From positions 10,433,501 through 10,497,500 of the forward strand of contig NC_060018.1 in assembly GCF_021134715.1 (NCBI RefSeq): 64,000 nucleotides of DNA, given 5' to 3'. Position 1 is the first letter of the stretch, and each line of letters begins with the position of its first letter. Under the pieces are notes generated by a model. The model did no database searches, was not told the origin of the DNA, and worked only from the letters and a program-made list of their open reading frames with translations. Below, piece after piece: positions 34,143 through 44,068 of the stretch. The stretch is from Daphnia pulex (taxonomy: Eukaryota > Arthropoda > Branchiopoda > Diplostraca > Daphniidae). Both the position numbers and the translations under genes were made by a program.

Positions 34143-36400
34143 TTTATGTATGTATGTATGTAAAATTTATTTATATAGCGCACTTATCATGCAACCATGC
34201 TACACATGACGCTGAAGTACAATCGTCGGTTTTTGGAACAATAAATTTCATTGGGAAAATGCGATACTGAGGAGGTGGGTCTTTAGTTTCGATTTGAAAG
34301 AGCAGATTGTTGTCGAGCTAGTGATGGTGGGTGGGAGAGAATTGAGAAGTGTAGGACCAAGAAAAGAGAAGGATCTTTCGCCGTATGATGCAAGACGAGC
34401 GCAGGGGACAAGGAGGAAGGTAGTGCTAGAGGACCTTAAGGATCGCGCTGGGGTGTAGGCGGAAAGAAGAGAAGAGAGATAGACGGGTGCGAGTGGGTGA
34501 GAGAGACGACAGCGGAAGGCGAGAGTTGTGGCTTTGAAATTTATGCGAAACTTGACGGGTAGCCATTTTAGGTCCTTGAGGAGTGGAGTGGCACCGTCAC
34601 GCTTGCGTCTGCGCAGGATGAGCCGGACGGCAGCATTTTGGACCCTCTGTAGGCAAATGATGGTTTTGTCGGGTAAGCCGGCGTACAGGGAGTTGCAGTA
34701 GTCGAGGCGCGACATCACGAATGCAAGAACGAGAGCTTTTGTGGCTGACTGGTCAAGGAAGCGACGAATGCGGGCGATGAGCCTGAGGTGGTAGAAGGCT
34801 GATTTTGCTGTACTTTTTACTTGGCGCTCCATTGTGAGCCCAGCGTCGAAGAGGACTCCGAGGTTGCGACACTTGGTTAACGGGAAGAATTCAAAAGAGC
34901 CAACTGTTAACGGGGTGTCGGGTAGGAGATGAAGTTTGTTTTTAGGCGCGGCGAGTAAAAAGACGGTCTTGTCGATGTTGAGTTTTACACGATTTTTGAG
35001 GTAGAAACGCTCGCAATTGAGGCACCATTTGGAGAGAAGAGAGATAGAGGTGGTGGGCTGGGATTAAGGAAAGGGATTTTTAGCAAGAAGTAGTCTAATT
35101 CGGGCTTGAGTGTCGTCAGAAAAACCGTCGATGATGACGCCATCGGTAGCTGTCACTGAAGGAAGCTGGCAGATATAGATGGTGAACAGAGTCCCGCCGA
35201 GAACTGAGCCTTGGGGAACTCCAAAACGAATGTTGATCGTCTGTGACGAGACGCTGCCGATCTTGACAACTTAAGTTCGGCCACGGAGGTAAGACGTGAA
35301 CCAGCTAAGTGCTGGGCCAGTAAGGCCGCGACGTCATGGTCGATATTGTCGAACACGGCCGACAAGTCGAGGAGGACTTTTGCGGTTCCGATTCCATCGT
35401 CGGCGGCCCGTAGCAAGTCGTCTCATAGGCTTAGAAGAGCTGTTTCCGTGGAATAGTTCTGCCGGTAGGCGGATTGTCGGTCTGGCAGTAAGTCGTGACG
35501 GGTGAGATGGTCGCTGAGCTGAATAAAGATGTCCCTCTCGATAAGTTTTGAGAGAAAAGGGAGGTTAGAAACTGGTCTGTAGCTGTTGGGGTCGTCGGGA
35601 TCAAGATTAGGCTTTTTAAGTAGGGGAGAGATAGAAGCGTGTTTCAGTGCACTGGGGAAAGTTCCAGTGGAGAGAAATAAATTGAGAATGGCTGTTATCG
35701 GAGAGACGAGAAAATCTATAAAACGCTTCAGTAGCACGGTTGGAATTGGATCGAGGCAACAGGACTTATTTGGTGAAGAGAAAATTAGTTCGCGGACATC
35801 ATCGGTGGTAAGCTGGTGAATAGCGGCTAGGCGGGTAGATGGATCAGCGACTGGAGCAGGTATGTGGGGCTGGATGGGTGAAAGACCGGCGTCGTCTGCT
35901 GCGGTTCCGAGGCCAAAACGGATTTGAGAAACCTTGGTTTCGAAGAAATTTGCTAGCTCGGCAGCGGCGACGGCGTCAGAATATCTATTTGGTATGGCCC
36001 GGGCGGTCTGAGTGCCCATCAGAGAGTTGACGAGTGAAAAAAGCTTCTTGCTGTAACCCTGACAGTCCGCCACCTTTATTGAGGCGTGCGACGTGCGCTC
36101 GGAGGCAAGCAGGTAGTTGTGCTGACGTCGCTTGTCACGGTAAAGTTCAAGATGGACGGTGAGTCTGCGTTTCAGCCAGGTCCTCTCTGCGCGACGCTTC
36201 GCTCGCTTTGTCTGCCGTGTTGCTTCCGTGATCCATGGGGCGGATGGGCGGAGAACGACGTTTTTTGTGACGCGTGGTTGTCGATAAGGGAACGAAGACT
36301 ATCATTGTATTGGGCGACGAGGCAGTCAAGGGCGTTGGACGGATCGGTGAAGAGGTTCAAACGTTAGATGTCGTGGACGAATGCTTCAGGATCGTGAGGT
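34143..36400 (-). mobile_element. 5'-truncated CR1/L2-type LINE inserted in the LRR gene
   Basis: On the minus strand the element starts near 36400 in the linker before the reverse transcriptase (DPSNALDCLVAQYNDSLRSL), then shows PNKSCCLDPIPTVLLK, LKKPNLDPDDPNSYRPVSNL, the RT motif DLSAVFDNIDHD and a catalytic FSDD (family form YADD). The C-terminal region (34832-34248) has ARIRRFLDQSATKALVLAFV, SRLDYCNSLYAGLP and WLPVKFRI. Frames shift several times. No endonuclease domain is present. It ends in a TATG/CATA microsatellite at 34143-34163, typical of L2-like tails. GC content is clearly higher than in the flanking LRR gene. Target duplication is not clear. Confidence 0.85.
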
Positions 36401-36637
36401 TATAAGTTCATTATGTTCCAAAGCCTTTCTAAGTATCTCAATTACTTCTAAACCTATATGCTCTTCGCTTAGGTCTATGTGGGTTATGTTTTTGCTCTGC
36501 AAAACATTTCTAAGTATTTGTCCAGCAATATTAGTGATATTATTTATTTCTTCATTTGTTGAATTATTTTTTTGTTGATTTTTAACCTCGGTGCTTGACA
36601 CCACACCACGTAGTGTCATCTTCACAGATATCTTCAT
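36401..36637 (-). pseudogene. Bacterial-type LRR protein, N-terminal part
   Basis: The frame begins with ATG at 36637 (MKISVKMTLRGVVSSTEV) and ends, at the LINE junction, in a repeat reading ITHIDLSEEHIGLEVIEIL and ALEHNELI. This is the same repeat type as at 33.5-34.1 kb, and the truncated repeat is continued by NLCDNDIG on the other side of the LINE. The N-terminal 40 residues are polar and carry no signal peptide. Confidence 0.7.
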
Positions 36638-36849
36638 TAACCCCAGAAGTACAGAGGTTTTTCACTATATAGTGATTTTTTTGTAAAATTTATTATAGCA
36701 GTGTTGAACTAGAGACAGTGGCTAAAATTATTATTAAATAAACATGTAATTTAGCTAAGAAAGCATCAAGTATCACTTTTATTTTTAGCAATGATGGCAT
36801 CTAAATACTTTATGACTTGTTGTAAATACCAGATAATGATTGTAGCACT

Positions 36850-37481
36850 ATCCTCTGAATAATCGTATTAGGAACTCCAAATTCGTACAGGAATTTGAGT
36901 ATATACCAAGAAGAAAAATCAAGGCTAAAATAAGTGCAAGTAATGTTAATAGAATAGAATTTTGAAAAATAGCTATAGCACAAATTATTGGTGATGAAAG
37001 TAAATATAAGATCATAGCTGATGATAAAGCACAAAATATTTTTTTGTTACCAAAAGTTTTAGCTCCTGAAATTTTTGAACTAGCCTTAGTTAATTCTTCT
37101 GGGAACGTGTCTGATTTAATACTTAAGGTAGAAGATATAGAGGGGCAAATTATCAAAATTTCCATGGATAATTTTTATAATAAATCATCTAACATCTGCT
37201 CCTTATCTCTTGAAAATAAATGGTTAGTACAATCCCAAGAACAAGAAATTGCAAGGATGATAAGGAGTATGGTTTTGGATAAAGAAGATAAATATTACGT
37301 AATTAGAGTAAAGAGAAAAATTAACCGTTTGCAAAATATTGGGCTATCCGTAGAGCAAGATAGGATTTATCGTTTAAGTAAACTTATTGGAGCAAGGCTA
37401 AACATCACTAACAAAAACTCTAAGAAACTAATTCATCTTAACGAAGCATACTTTAAAATAATCTTTTTGATTTTTGTTTAG
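36850..37481 (+). pseudogene. Unrecognised bacterial-like reading frame
   Basis: A plus-strand frame can be followed from about 36850 (NNRIRNSKFVQEFEYIP), through one stop near 36962, then ADDKAQNIFLLPKVLAPEIF and VRVKRKINRLQNIGLSVEQD to a stop at 37481. It is intronless, lysine/isoleucine-rich and AT-biased, like the transporter and LRR gene. It lies divergently from the LRR gene. I do not recognise the family; the internal stop suggests decay. The next 130 bp on the same strand (PPKAKGFVWVVAKERDDLSF) also look coding in a shifted frame and may or may not belong to it. Confidence 0.45.
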
Positions 37482-37611
37482 CTACCACTATTGAAAACCA
37501 TACTTCCTCCTAAAGCTAAAGGATTTGTTTGGGTAGTAGCAAAGGAGCGAGACGATTTATCATTTAAATTTCGAGCAGCTACTTTGGGGGTCGAGATTTC
37601 AAGACCAGAGA

Positions 37612-38908
37612 ATGAGCATCAACATTTGTAGTTGCACCGAATTGGATAAACTCTATGAAGAATTCCTGTACCACAATGGAATTGACCCCTCCACTGTCAC
37701 TTTGATTCGAGGTGGTGAGATGCGTGGCAGTGAAATAATCGAGAACCTTCTCCAAACGAAATACTCATTTCTTCCAGAACTAAACTACAAGGCTGAAGAT
37801 AATAATTGTACCAGTTTTACTTTTACCTCAACGCGCAGAGTTGTGTCTCATTCGTCTATCACATGAACGAGTGGGATGCTCTGACTCTGATGATTCATGA
37901 TGCAATTCAAGATATGACGACAAGAATCCTTTTTGGGAGAAAATGTTTACGAAGTTTGAGGATAACTTAAATGAAGGTTGTTTTTTCGCAGTATGTTGTC
38001 GACCAAAACACAACACTTTTTGCTGACGCTGAATATCCACGTTCATTCACTTGCTAGGCTCTTTTGCTATGTTTGACTTTATTTTTTACTCTAACAGGAG
38101 TCTACCGATGTTTCACTAAATTTTTACTCCTTATCTCAAGGATGCTGCGGAAGACATGCATGGCATTAACGTAACTCAGCTATTAGTTGGTTCGAGTATG
38201 AGCTACACTGGCTTTCATGTCGAAAACCTGAATGTTCCCAGTTGTATCTACCTGCATCAAGGCGCCGACAAGTTTTGGATTGCTTATGATATTTAATGTT
38301 TAATTTATTTGTTTGAGCTAGACGGTTTTGCTACACCTCTTACTTGTAGTCTCACCGATGTTATTTATGTTGTTAATATTGCATTTGTTTCCCCATTACC
38401 TGGTGCCTGCTCGGTTTGCTGATAAGTTGCACCAACTTTTGAAACATCTTTTCCCAGCACAATATGCAAAATGTTCACGTTATGATTGGTGAGTATCATA
38501 AAATTTTCTGCACTGTAACCGTTGGCTTTAGGCCTACTATTTTAATTCTATTAGTATTTATTTAGTCATAAAGACTGTATAGTTATGCCGCAAGTATTGA
38601 GGGCAAATAACATTCCTTTCCACTGCATCAAACAGAGCCCAGGAGAATACGTTATCACGTTTCCGGGAGCTTACCATATGATGATGAATGCGGGTCAAAA
38701 CTGGGTGGAGGCGGTAATCTTTTGTATGTCCCAGTGGCGGCATTTCGTACCGGATATAGTGTGCACCTGTACCAAGGATTGCAGTGTGGTGCGATCCAAG
38801 TTGAAGTCGCATTCTGTTGAGTTACCTTCCCAACAGGAGTATGCAGGCAAAAAATTGGAAAGTAGGACAGTCACTGAAGTTGCCTTACCAACCCATTTGG
38901 GTAAGTAG
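37612..38908 (+). pseudogene. JmjC-domain demethylase-like fragment
   Basis: Exon-like pieces on the plus strand follow JmjC order. Near 37915-38030 comes NPFWEKMFTKFEDNLNE and YVVDQNTTLFADAEYP, resembling the segment between JmjN and JmjC in KDM4/KDM5. Near 38145-38295 comes GINVTQLLVGSSMSYTGF then HVENLNVP, keeping the iron-binding H and E. Near 38400-38475 comes PARFADKLHQLLKHLFP. From 38585 the second half reads IKQSPGEYVITFPGAYHMMM, with the distal histidine, then a CTCTKDC block like the minus-strand copy at 22 kb. A first open piece at 37612-37866 is not recognised. Donor GTAAGT occurs at 38898. Other junctions are unclear, so I treat it as a decayed copy. Confidence 0.6.
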
Positions 38909-38918
38909 TTTTGGCTAG

Positions 38919-39269
38919 CGGCGGCGCTTAAGTAATCATAACTCATTTTCGGCTAAACTTCAATTATGGTTGCCGGGGGGCTTTCGCGTGGTACCGCCAG
39001 GTGACCTCCCGTCCGTTCCGTCGGGTGACTCTTCTAAAGTGAAAACTAAACGACCTGAGTCAACTGACATTCAAACATCAGGAGGGGCTGAATTGGTCGC
39101 TGCCAAACGTCAGTGTTTAATGGATGTCGGCGACATGGGCTCAAACGAACAAGACTCTAAGAATTCTCGTGAAGTCGTCGTCATGAGCGTTCATGACCGT
39201 GTGAGCGTTACTTTGACGCCCGCGGACATTGGCTTGCTTAAGCCCCCGAGCATTACTATGGGTGGCTAA
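38919..39269 (+). CDS. Unrecognised acidic/basic open frame after the JmjC copy
   Basis: An open frame from about 38919 reads LPGGFRVVPPGDLPSVPSGD, then KTKRPESTD and a polar region ending PSITMGG. The composition suggests a disordered, possibly nuclear tail. It could be the last exon of the JmjC gene, but a suitable acceptor is not visible. Confidence 0.3.
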   Translation, partial: RRRLSNHNSFSAKLQLWLPGGFRVVPPGDLPSVPSGDSSKVKTKRPESTDIQTSGGAELVAAKRQCLMDVGDMGSNEQDSKNSREVVVMSVHDRVSVTLTPADIGLLKPPSITMGG

Positions 39270-39446
39270 CTAAGTCCCACCCTTCCCTACTTATACACTC
39301 CAAGGGAATCATCTTTAACGCATCTTTAAATCTGGCGGCTCCCCGTAACCGACTAGAGACTATGGAGTGGAGGTTAAAGTCCTCACTCCTTCCACCTCGA
39401 ATCCAACCAAGGGAATCATGTTAAGCACCTACCCTCCCTACCACGC

Positions 39447-39500
39447 TATATAAACCTGTGTTCATTTAAATCCAAATTCATTGGGTGCAGTTCTGTTGCG
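39447..39500 (+). promoter_or_regulatory. TATA-box promoter of the multi-ORF RT element
   Basis: TATATAAA at 39447-39454 is followed about 25-30 bp later by an initiator-like TCATTGGGTGCAG. Upstream, the phrase CCAAGGGAATCAT occurs twice (about 39300 and 39408). This is the likely start of transcription for the ORFs at 40.2-43.5 kb. Confidence 0.5.
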
Positions 39501-40224
39501 TAGCGACACAACTCACTCACGAGTATGGCTGTTGTTACGATGAGACTTAGAGCTAGTAATTGCTCTTTGTGACTGTTACCCAAGCCTAATTGCTCTAGCA
39601 ATAGTAAGTGACACCCGAACCGTGACGTTGTCCGATAAGGGGTAGTTTATCTGCCACCTTTTGAAAGGCATGTGTGGGTTTTGATGCATCTCGCGGTTCG
39701 CCATTGCGGCTCCAAAAGAAAGATCATTGGCAATGGAAATTATCACAAAAGTAAGCTAAATCCTTTCCTTCCTATTCTACCCTGGTTAAAATTAAGACAT
39801 CTACTCAAACTTACGCTACTAAAAAAACCTCAAATCAACTAAAAACAAACCAAGAAGAAAACAAGTTCTACAAAAAACAACTCTACAAAGAAGAAATTTG
39901 TCCTTTTTAGTCTATATCTTTTTAATTTAGAATTATTCTTAAATTAAAATGTTAAGTTTAGGGTTCCAGTAGAGTGTGGTCCCTTTCTTGGCCTACTCTA
40001 CCTCGTCCAAAGGGAATATTTGAGATTAGAGGTCGAAATTCCCATCCATGCCTACGGTATGGACAACTTTGGATTCTCAAACTGACGAACTGGATTAGAA
40101 AACCCTAGTTTTACTAAGAAAGTTAGGTTAATTTCCAACTAAGTTATCTAGGTTAAAACTTCATTACTTGTTAACTTAAAATAAGAACAATCTTTTTTAC
40201 ATTCTAAAAAAAGTACGTATTAGC
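39500..40224 (+). other. Long leader of the multi-ORF element
   Basis: About 700 bp without a coding frame. It contains repeated TAATTGCTCT and ends with a TTCTAAAAAAA box at 40202-40212, thirteen bases before the first ATG. Confidence 0.4.
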
Positions 40225-40575
40225 ATGGACCCACCAGCAGAAAGAACAATTTTGGTTACGGATCTCTTTCCAAATTATCTTGGCGTGATCCTTTCACACT
40301 ATTGCCCCGCCTTCCTGGCCGGACGATCGGAAGAAGAAATCCACTCTTTTCTTAACGAGGAATCATCGTCTCTAGACAATGGCTCCCACAACTGTTTTTA
40401 TTGGCCTTGTTGGGCTTTCAATATTGTCCAACAACTGAAAATTTCCCATTCCCTCTCCATTGTTGTAGCCACTGGCATTGCGTCTACAGTGATTGCACCT
40501 ATATTTCAAATAATCTCACCCCCTTCTTTCTTCCCCATCACCACTAACTACTTGTTTATACATAAATTAAAATAA
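40225..40575 (+). CDS. ORF1 of the multi-ORF element, unknown protein
   Basis: A 116-codon frame from ATG 40225 starts MDPPAERTILVTDLFPNYLG. It is cysteine- and aromatic-containing in the middle (NCFYWPCWAF). No family is recognised. It is followed by an 11-base box identical to the one preceding it. Confidence 0.45.
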   Translation: MDPPAERTILVTDLFPNYLGVILSHYCPAFLAGRSEEEIHSFLNEESSSLDNGSHNCFYWPCWAFNIVQQLKISHSLSIVVATGIASTVIAPIFQIISPPSFFPITTNYLFIHKLK

Positions 40576-40652
40576 TAAACAATAGAATATGGCCCACCCG
40601 TGAAAACACGGAAACCTTCTAAAAAAACAATACTATTTTTCAATAGATAAGA

Positions 40653-41571
40653 ATGAGCCAACATGTTTCACTCGACTTCGTAGAAATCAACGGAAGATAC
40701 TACAACCTCAGCTTCATAATCGTAAAAAATGGTGATCCCAAGGATCCGTGGTCGAATTTTTTCTGCCGAACTTCATGGGCTTCAAACGTCACCACGCCCA
40801 TGTCTTTTTACACGTTGGACCTTGGCGTTCACGGCCGACACAAATTCTACCCATGTGCACCGTTCCTTCTCGCAAAAGATGACTGCAGCCCTTGGTTAGA
40901 ATGGGAAATCGTCCTTCCCAGTAACGACGAAGAAGATGAGGTTAAGATTGTTGCATTTCATCAATGATCCCAATGAAACACTGGCTGACACCAAACTCAA
41001 AACAAGGATTTCAGCCCACCCATGCATCGCCCAGTGGGCTGAACAACTACTACAAGGGCCCGCACCCATACTGGGAAATATAAACCGGATGAAAGATCTC
41101 GTGCGAAACACAATGTTTCACTCCTCACGTTCGATACCAAATATGGTATGTAACAGACTCCGTCAAGAATTACGAGAGCTCCAGCAGCAGGAACCACGCC
41201 AAGTAGAACGACAGTCACGACAACGATCTCCTCACAATCGGAGCTACGATAGGTCACCCGACCGACGTCGATCCCCTCGACGTCATAATTCACCACAGCA
41301 ATACAGCACACATCCGGTAATTCAGCCCATGTACGGAACTCAGCAGATGCAGCCGCAACAATTATTACAACCCCAAGGGATGCTCCAACCAATGTATACC
41401 ACACAGCAGCAACAACCAGCACAACAGGTTATGCCACAACAACTTGTTGTACAACAACAGCAACAACTGAACCCCCAACAGCAGCAATGGAACAACGGGA
41501 TACAAAATGTGATGTCTAACCAACCACAACCGGGACTTCTTTACGCACAACAACGTATGAATAATTCTTAA
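40653..41571 (+). CDS. ORF2/ORF3 of the multi-ORF element: SR- then Q-rich protein, frameshifted
   Basis: ATG 40653 starts MSQHVSLDFVEINGRYYNLS; this frame stops at 40967. A second frame (from 40936) carries on without a gap in similarity of composition, and one extra base near 40960 would explain the change of frame, so the two are probably one gene. The second part has an arginine/serine-rich tract (QSRQRSPHNRSYDRSPDRR) and then a glutamine-rich tail from about 41330. Such SR plus low-complexity proteins often bind RNA; a nucleocapsid or Gag-like role is inference. An AATAAA lies at about 41626. Confidence 0.45.
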
Positions 41572-41744
41572 ATTATGTCTCATCGTAATACGTTGTGTGA
41601 ACCTCACAAACACCATTTGAATTAAGAAATAAAAAGCTTACTCACATCAATTGTTCAAAAAACCGGCCTTACTCGTTTACTAAAATTAAGTTTCTGTCGC
41701 TATTATAGTACCCTATCGGAATTACGTAACATCGGTTCATCAAG

Positions 41745-43522
41745 ACTACAAACCACAATTTTTTGCTAATGCAAAACAACTGAATAAACTACTCCAGAAG
41801 AAATTTCTGATAAACCAGTCGAACACGGAAATATCTGATGAAGCAACGGAGGTGTTGTGCCTTGGCCTCAACTTCATTCCCTCAAGGAAATTAGTTAAAG
41901 AAAAAATAAACAAACCACTTAACAAAGTAATCTCGGATATCAACAAACACATTGTGCTACACAAAAAAAAAGGAAACCGTGAATAAGGGATGGTTATCAA
42001 AAATCGTGAAAAATGAATGGATCCCGGACGAGCAGACATGGACACAAGACAACCGGATCATCCCATTGCTGCACAAACTATCTGACCCAGAGGAACGAGT
42101 TGACCCTGTCTTACACGACAGTGTCTTGGAAACTCTGAAAAAATTACAAACACGCACGGACATACACATTCTAAAGGCGGACAAAGGAAGAAACACGGTG
42201 ATTTGGAGTACCGCTGATTATGATAGGGAAGCCGAACGTCAACTAGCAGACTCATCCACTTACCGTGAACTCTCGGAAGATGAGTATAACAGTGAACTAT
42301 TAAAAATCAAGTACGAATGCTCCCAAATGGCGGAAAACCTACTCGCCCTGAAGCACATCTCCCCAACAGAAGATGAGGCCATCCAACAAAGACAGCCAAA
42401 GGGCGCAGAAATATATTTCCTTCCCAAAATCCATAAGGACACACAAAATGATAGTAAAACGTTCCCGGGCAGACCAATAGTAGCTACTTTCTCGTCTGTC
42501 ACACACCTACTCGACAAATATATAACTGAAATTACCAGCAATCTGATAAGGCTTATTCCCGGATCCCTCATCGACACACAAGACTTTCTAAACAAGCTCC
42601 CGACGCATCACTCCCCAAATCAGCATTGCTTGTCACCGCGGACGTATCAAGCCTCTACCCCAACATACCGTGGAAAGAAGGAATTGACGCATCAACACAT
42701 TTCTACAAAGCCAACCACCTGATCCTGGTCAACAAAGCAATAGAATAAAAAAAGAAGAAACCCCCACAACCCCATTTATTCAAAAGGATCCTTGAGCTCG
42801 TTCTCACCAACTCAATGATCTCCTTTAAAAACAAGCGATTTTTCAAACAAATTAAGGGTACAGCAATGGGTTGCTGCATTTCGGTCTACTTCGCAAACTG
42901 CTACATGTTTGATGTCACCAAAAACCTGATCAACAACAGACCATCTTGGCTTATTTCCTTCCTTAGGTTTATCGATGACTTATTCTTTATCTCGGAATTA
43001 AATAATATTCCTGAAATTAATAAACTCATCCAATCCATTTCAAACGAAAACATCAAGTACGAAGTAAGTACTCCGGGAAAAGTACTGAATTTTCTTGATA
43101 CAACAATCACATTGACCAAAAAAGGTGTCATCTTGTTTGCCCCTTACTCAAAAGAAATGGCATCAGGTGCCTATCTCCACCCTTCTTCCACACATCCGCA
43201 GCACACAATTGTAGCATCACCATACTCTCAGCAGCTTTTAAGGATCAGACGGATATCTTCTAATATATTTATTTACGAGAAACATGCCACACCCATGAAA
43301 AATAACTTCATTGACATGGGATATCCGGAGAGACTGATCATTCGCCTCTATAACATTATTATGAAAAAAACTTTGTCCGAACTTGTTCACAAAAAGGATA
43401 ACAATTCAAGGAATGCCTTTAGATTAATTACGAAATTTAATTTTACCCATGACTGGAAAAAGACCAACAGTGACCTGAAGACCTTCCATATTATTTGCAG
43501 TCAACTTATTACCTGTGATTGA
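41745..43522 (+). mobile_element. Penelope-like reverse transcriptase, frameshifted
   Basis: From 41745 the frame carries CLGLNFIPSRKL, the N-terminal PLE motif. After a slip in an A-run near 41965 comes ILKADKGRNTVIW (PLE form ADKG...VV), FLPKIHK and GRPIVATFSSVTHLLDKY. RT motif A (LLVTADVSSLYPNIPW) lies near 42625-42672, a stop at about 42745, then QIKGTAMGC, the catalytic RFIDDL near 42967 and KVLNFLDTTI. The tail reads SSNIFIYEKHATPMKNNF. No GIY-YIG endonuclease follows before the stop at 43522. It is co-directional with the small ORFs upstream and is inactive through at least two lesions. Confidence 0.7.
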
Positions 43523-43534
43523 TTGTCGTCGTTT

Positions 43535-43800
43535 TTATTTTTCATGGATAGGGATGTCTGGAATGATACCTCGTCGTACGATCGTTTCATAGTTTACGAT
43601 TTCCAGCTCGTTTATTTTCATGTCGTGCACAGTTTTTCTCCAGAAGTTTAACAAGTTGATTGGAGCGTTCCTAAAATACCCTTCAAATGTTACACTGGCG
43701 GTCTTTGACTTAAGTTTTTTTTTTCGTATTGCTGAATCCGGATTAGAAATCTCTGGGCTATAATTTCGCCCTCGTATTGCCTCTTATTTGTTGTTTTTAA
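43535..43800 (-). pseudogene. Unrecognised minus-strand coding fragment converging on the RT
   Basis: The minus strand reads QYEGEIIAQRFLIRIQQYEK, then in a shifted frame APINLLNFWRKTVHDMKINE and IVNYETIVRRGIIPDIP up to a TAA at about 43538. Composition is convincingly coding but I do not know the family. It may be an opposite-strand gene of the RT element or the end of another element. Confidence 0.4.
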
Positions 43801-44068
43801 CCTTCTCTCTACTTCTGAGAATGTTTTCTATCGACGTTGCTTCAACGTATTGTGTGATACGCCAACGTTCGTTCTCTCTCTTTTTCTTGAGTCGGCGAGA
43901 CTTGTGTCGTCTTGCTTTTCACTCTCTCTTGTCTCAACAAGCGTGTAAAACAAGTTTAATTGAAAATGGGCAAACGCCTTCAAGAAAATCGTGCATCTCA
44001 TCAAAATTTAAATTTTCTGCAAAATGAAAATATCTACTGGCATTAAGGAGACTTGCATATTTTATTCC

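Noticed and set aside
37880..37910. CTGATGA resembling a hammerhead ribozyme core
   Set aside because: No GAAA partner and flanking stems at the right spacing, and it lies in JmjC-like coding sequence. The CTGATGA near 41837 fails for the same reason.
40997..41422. Long minus-strand open frame (141 codons)
   Set aside because: It is antisense to the SR/Q-rich ORF; glutamine codon runs leave the opposite strand open by composition.
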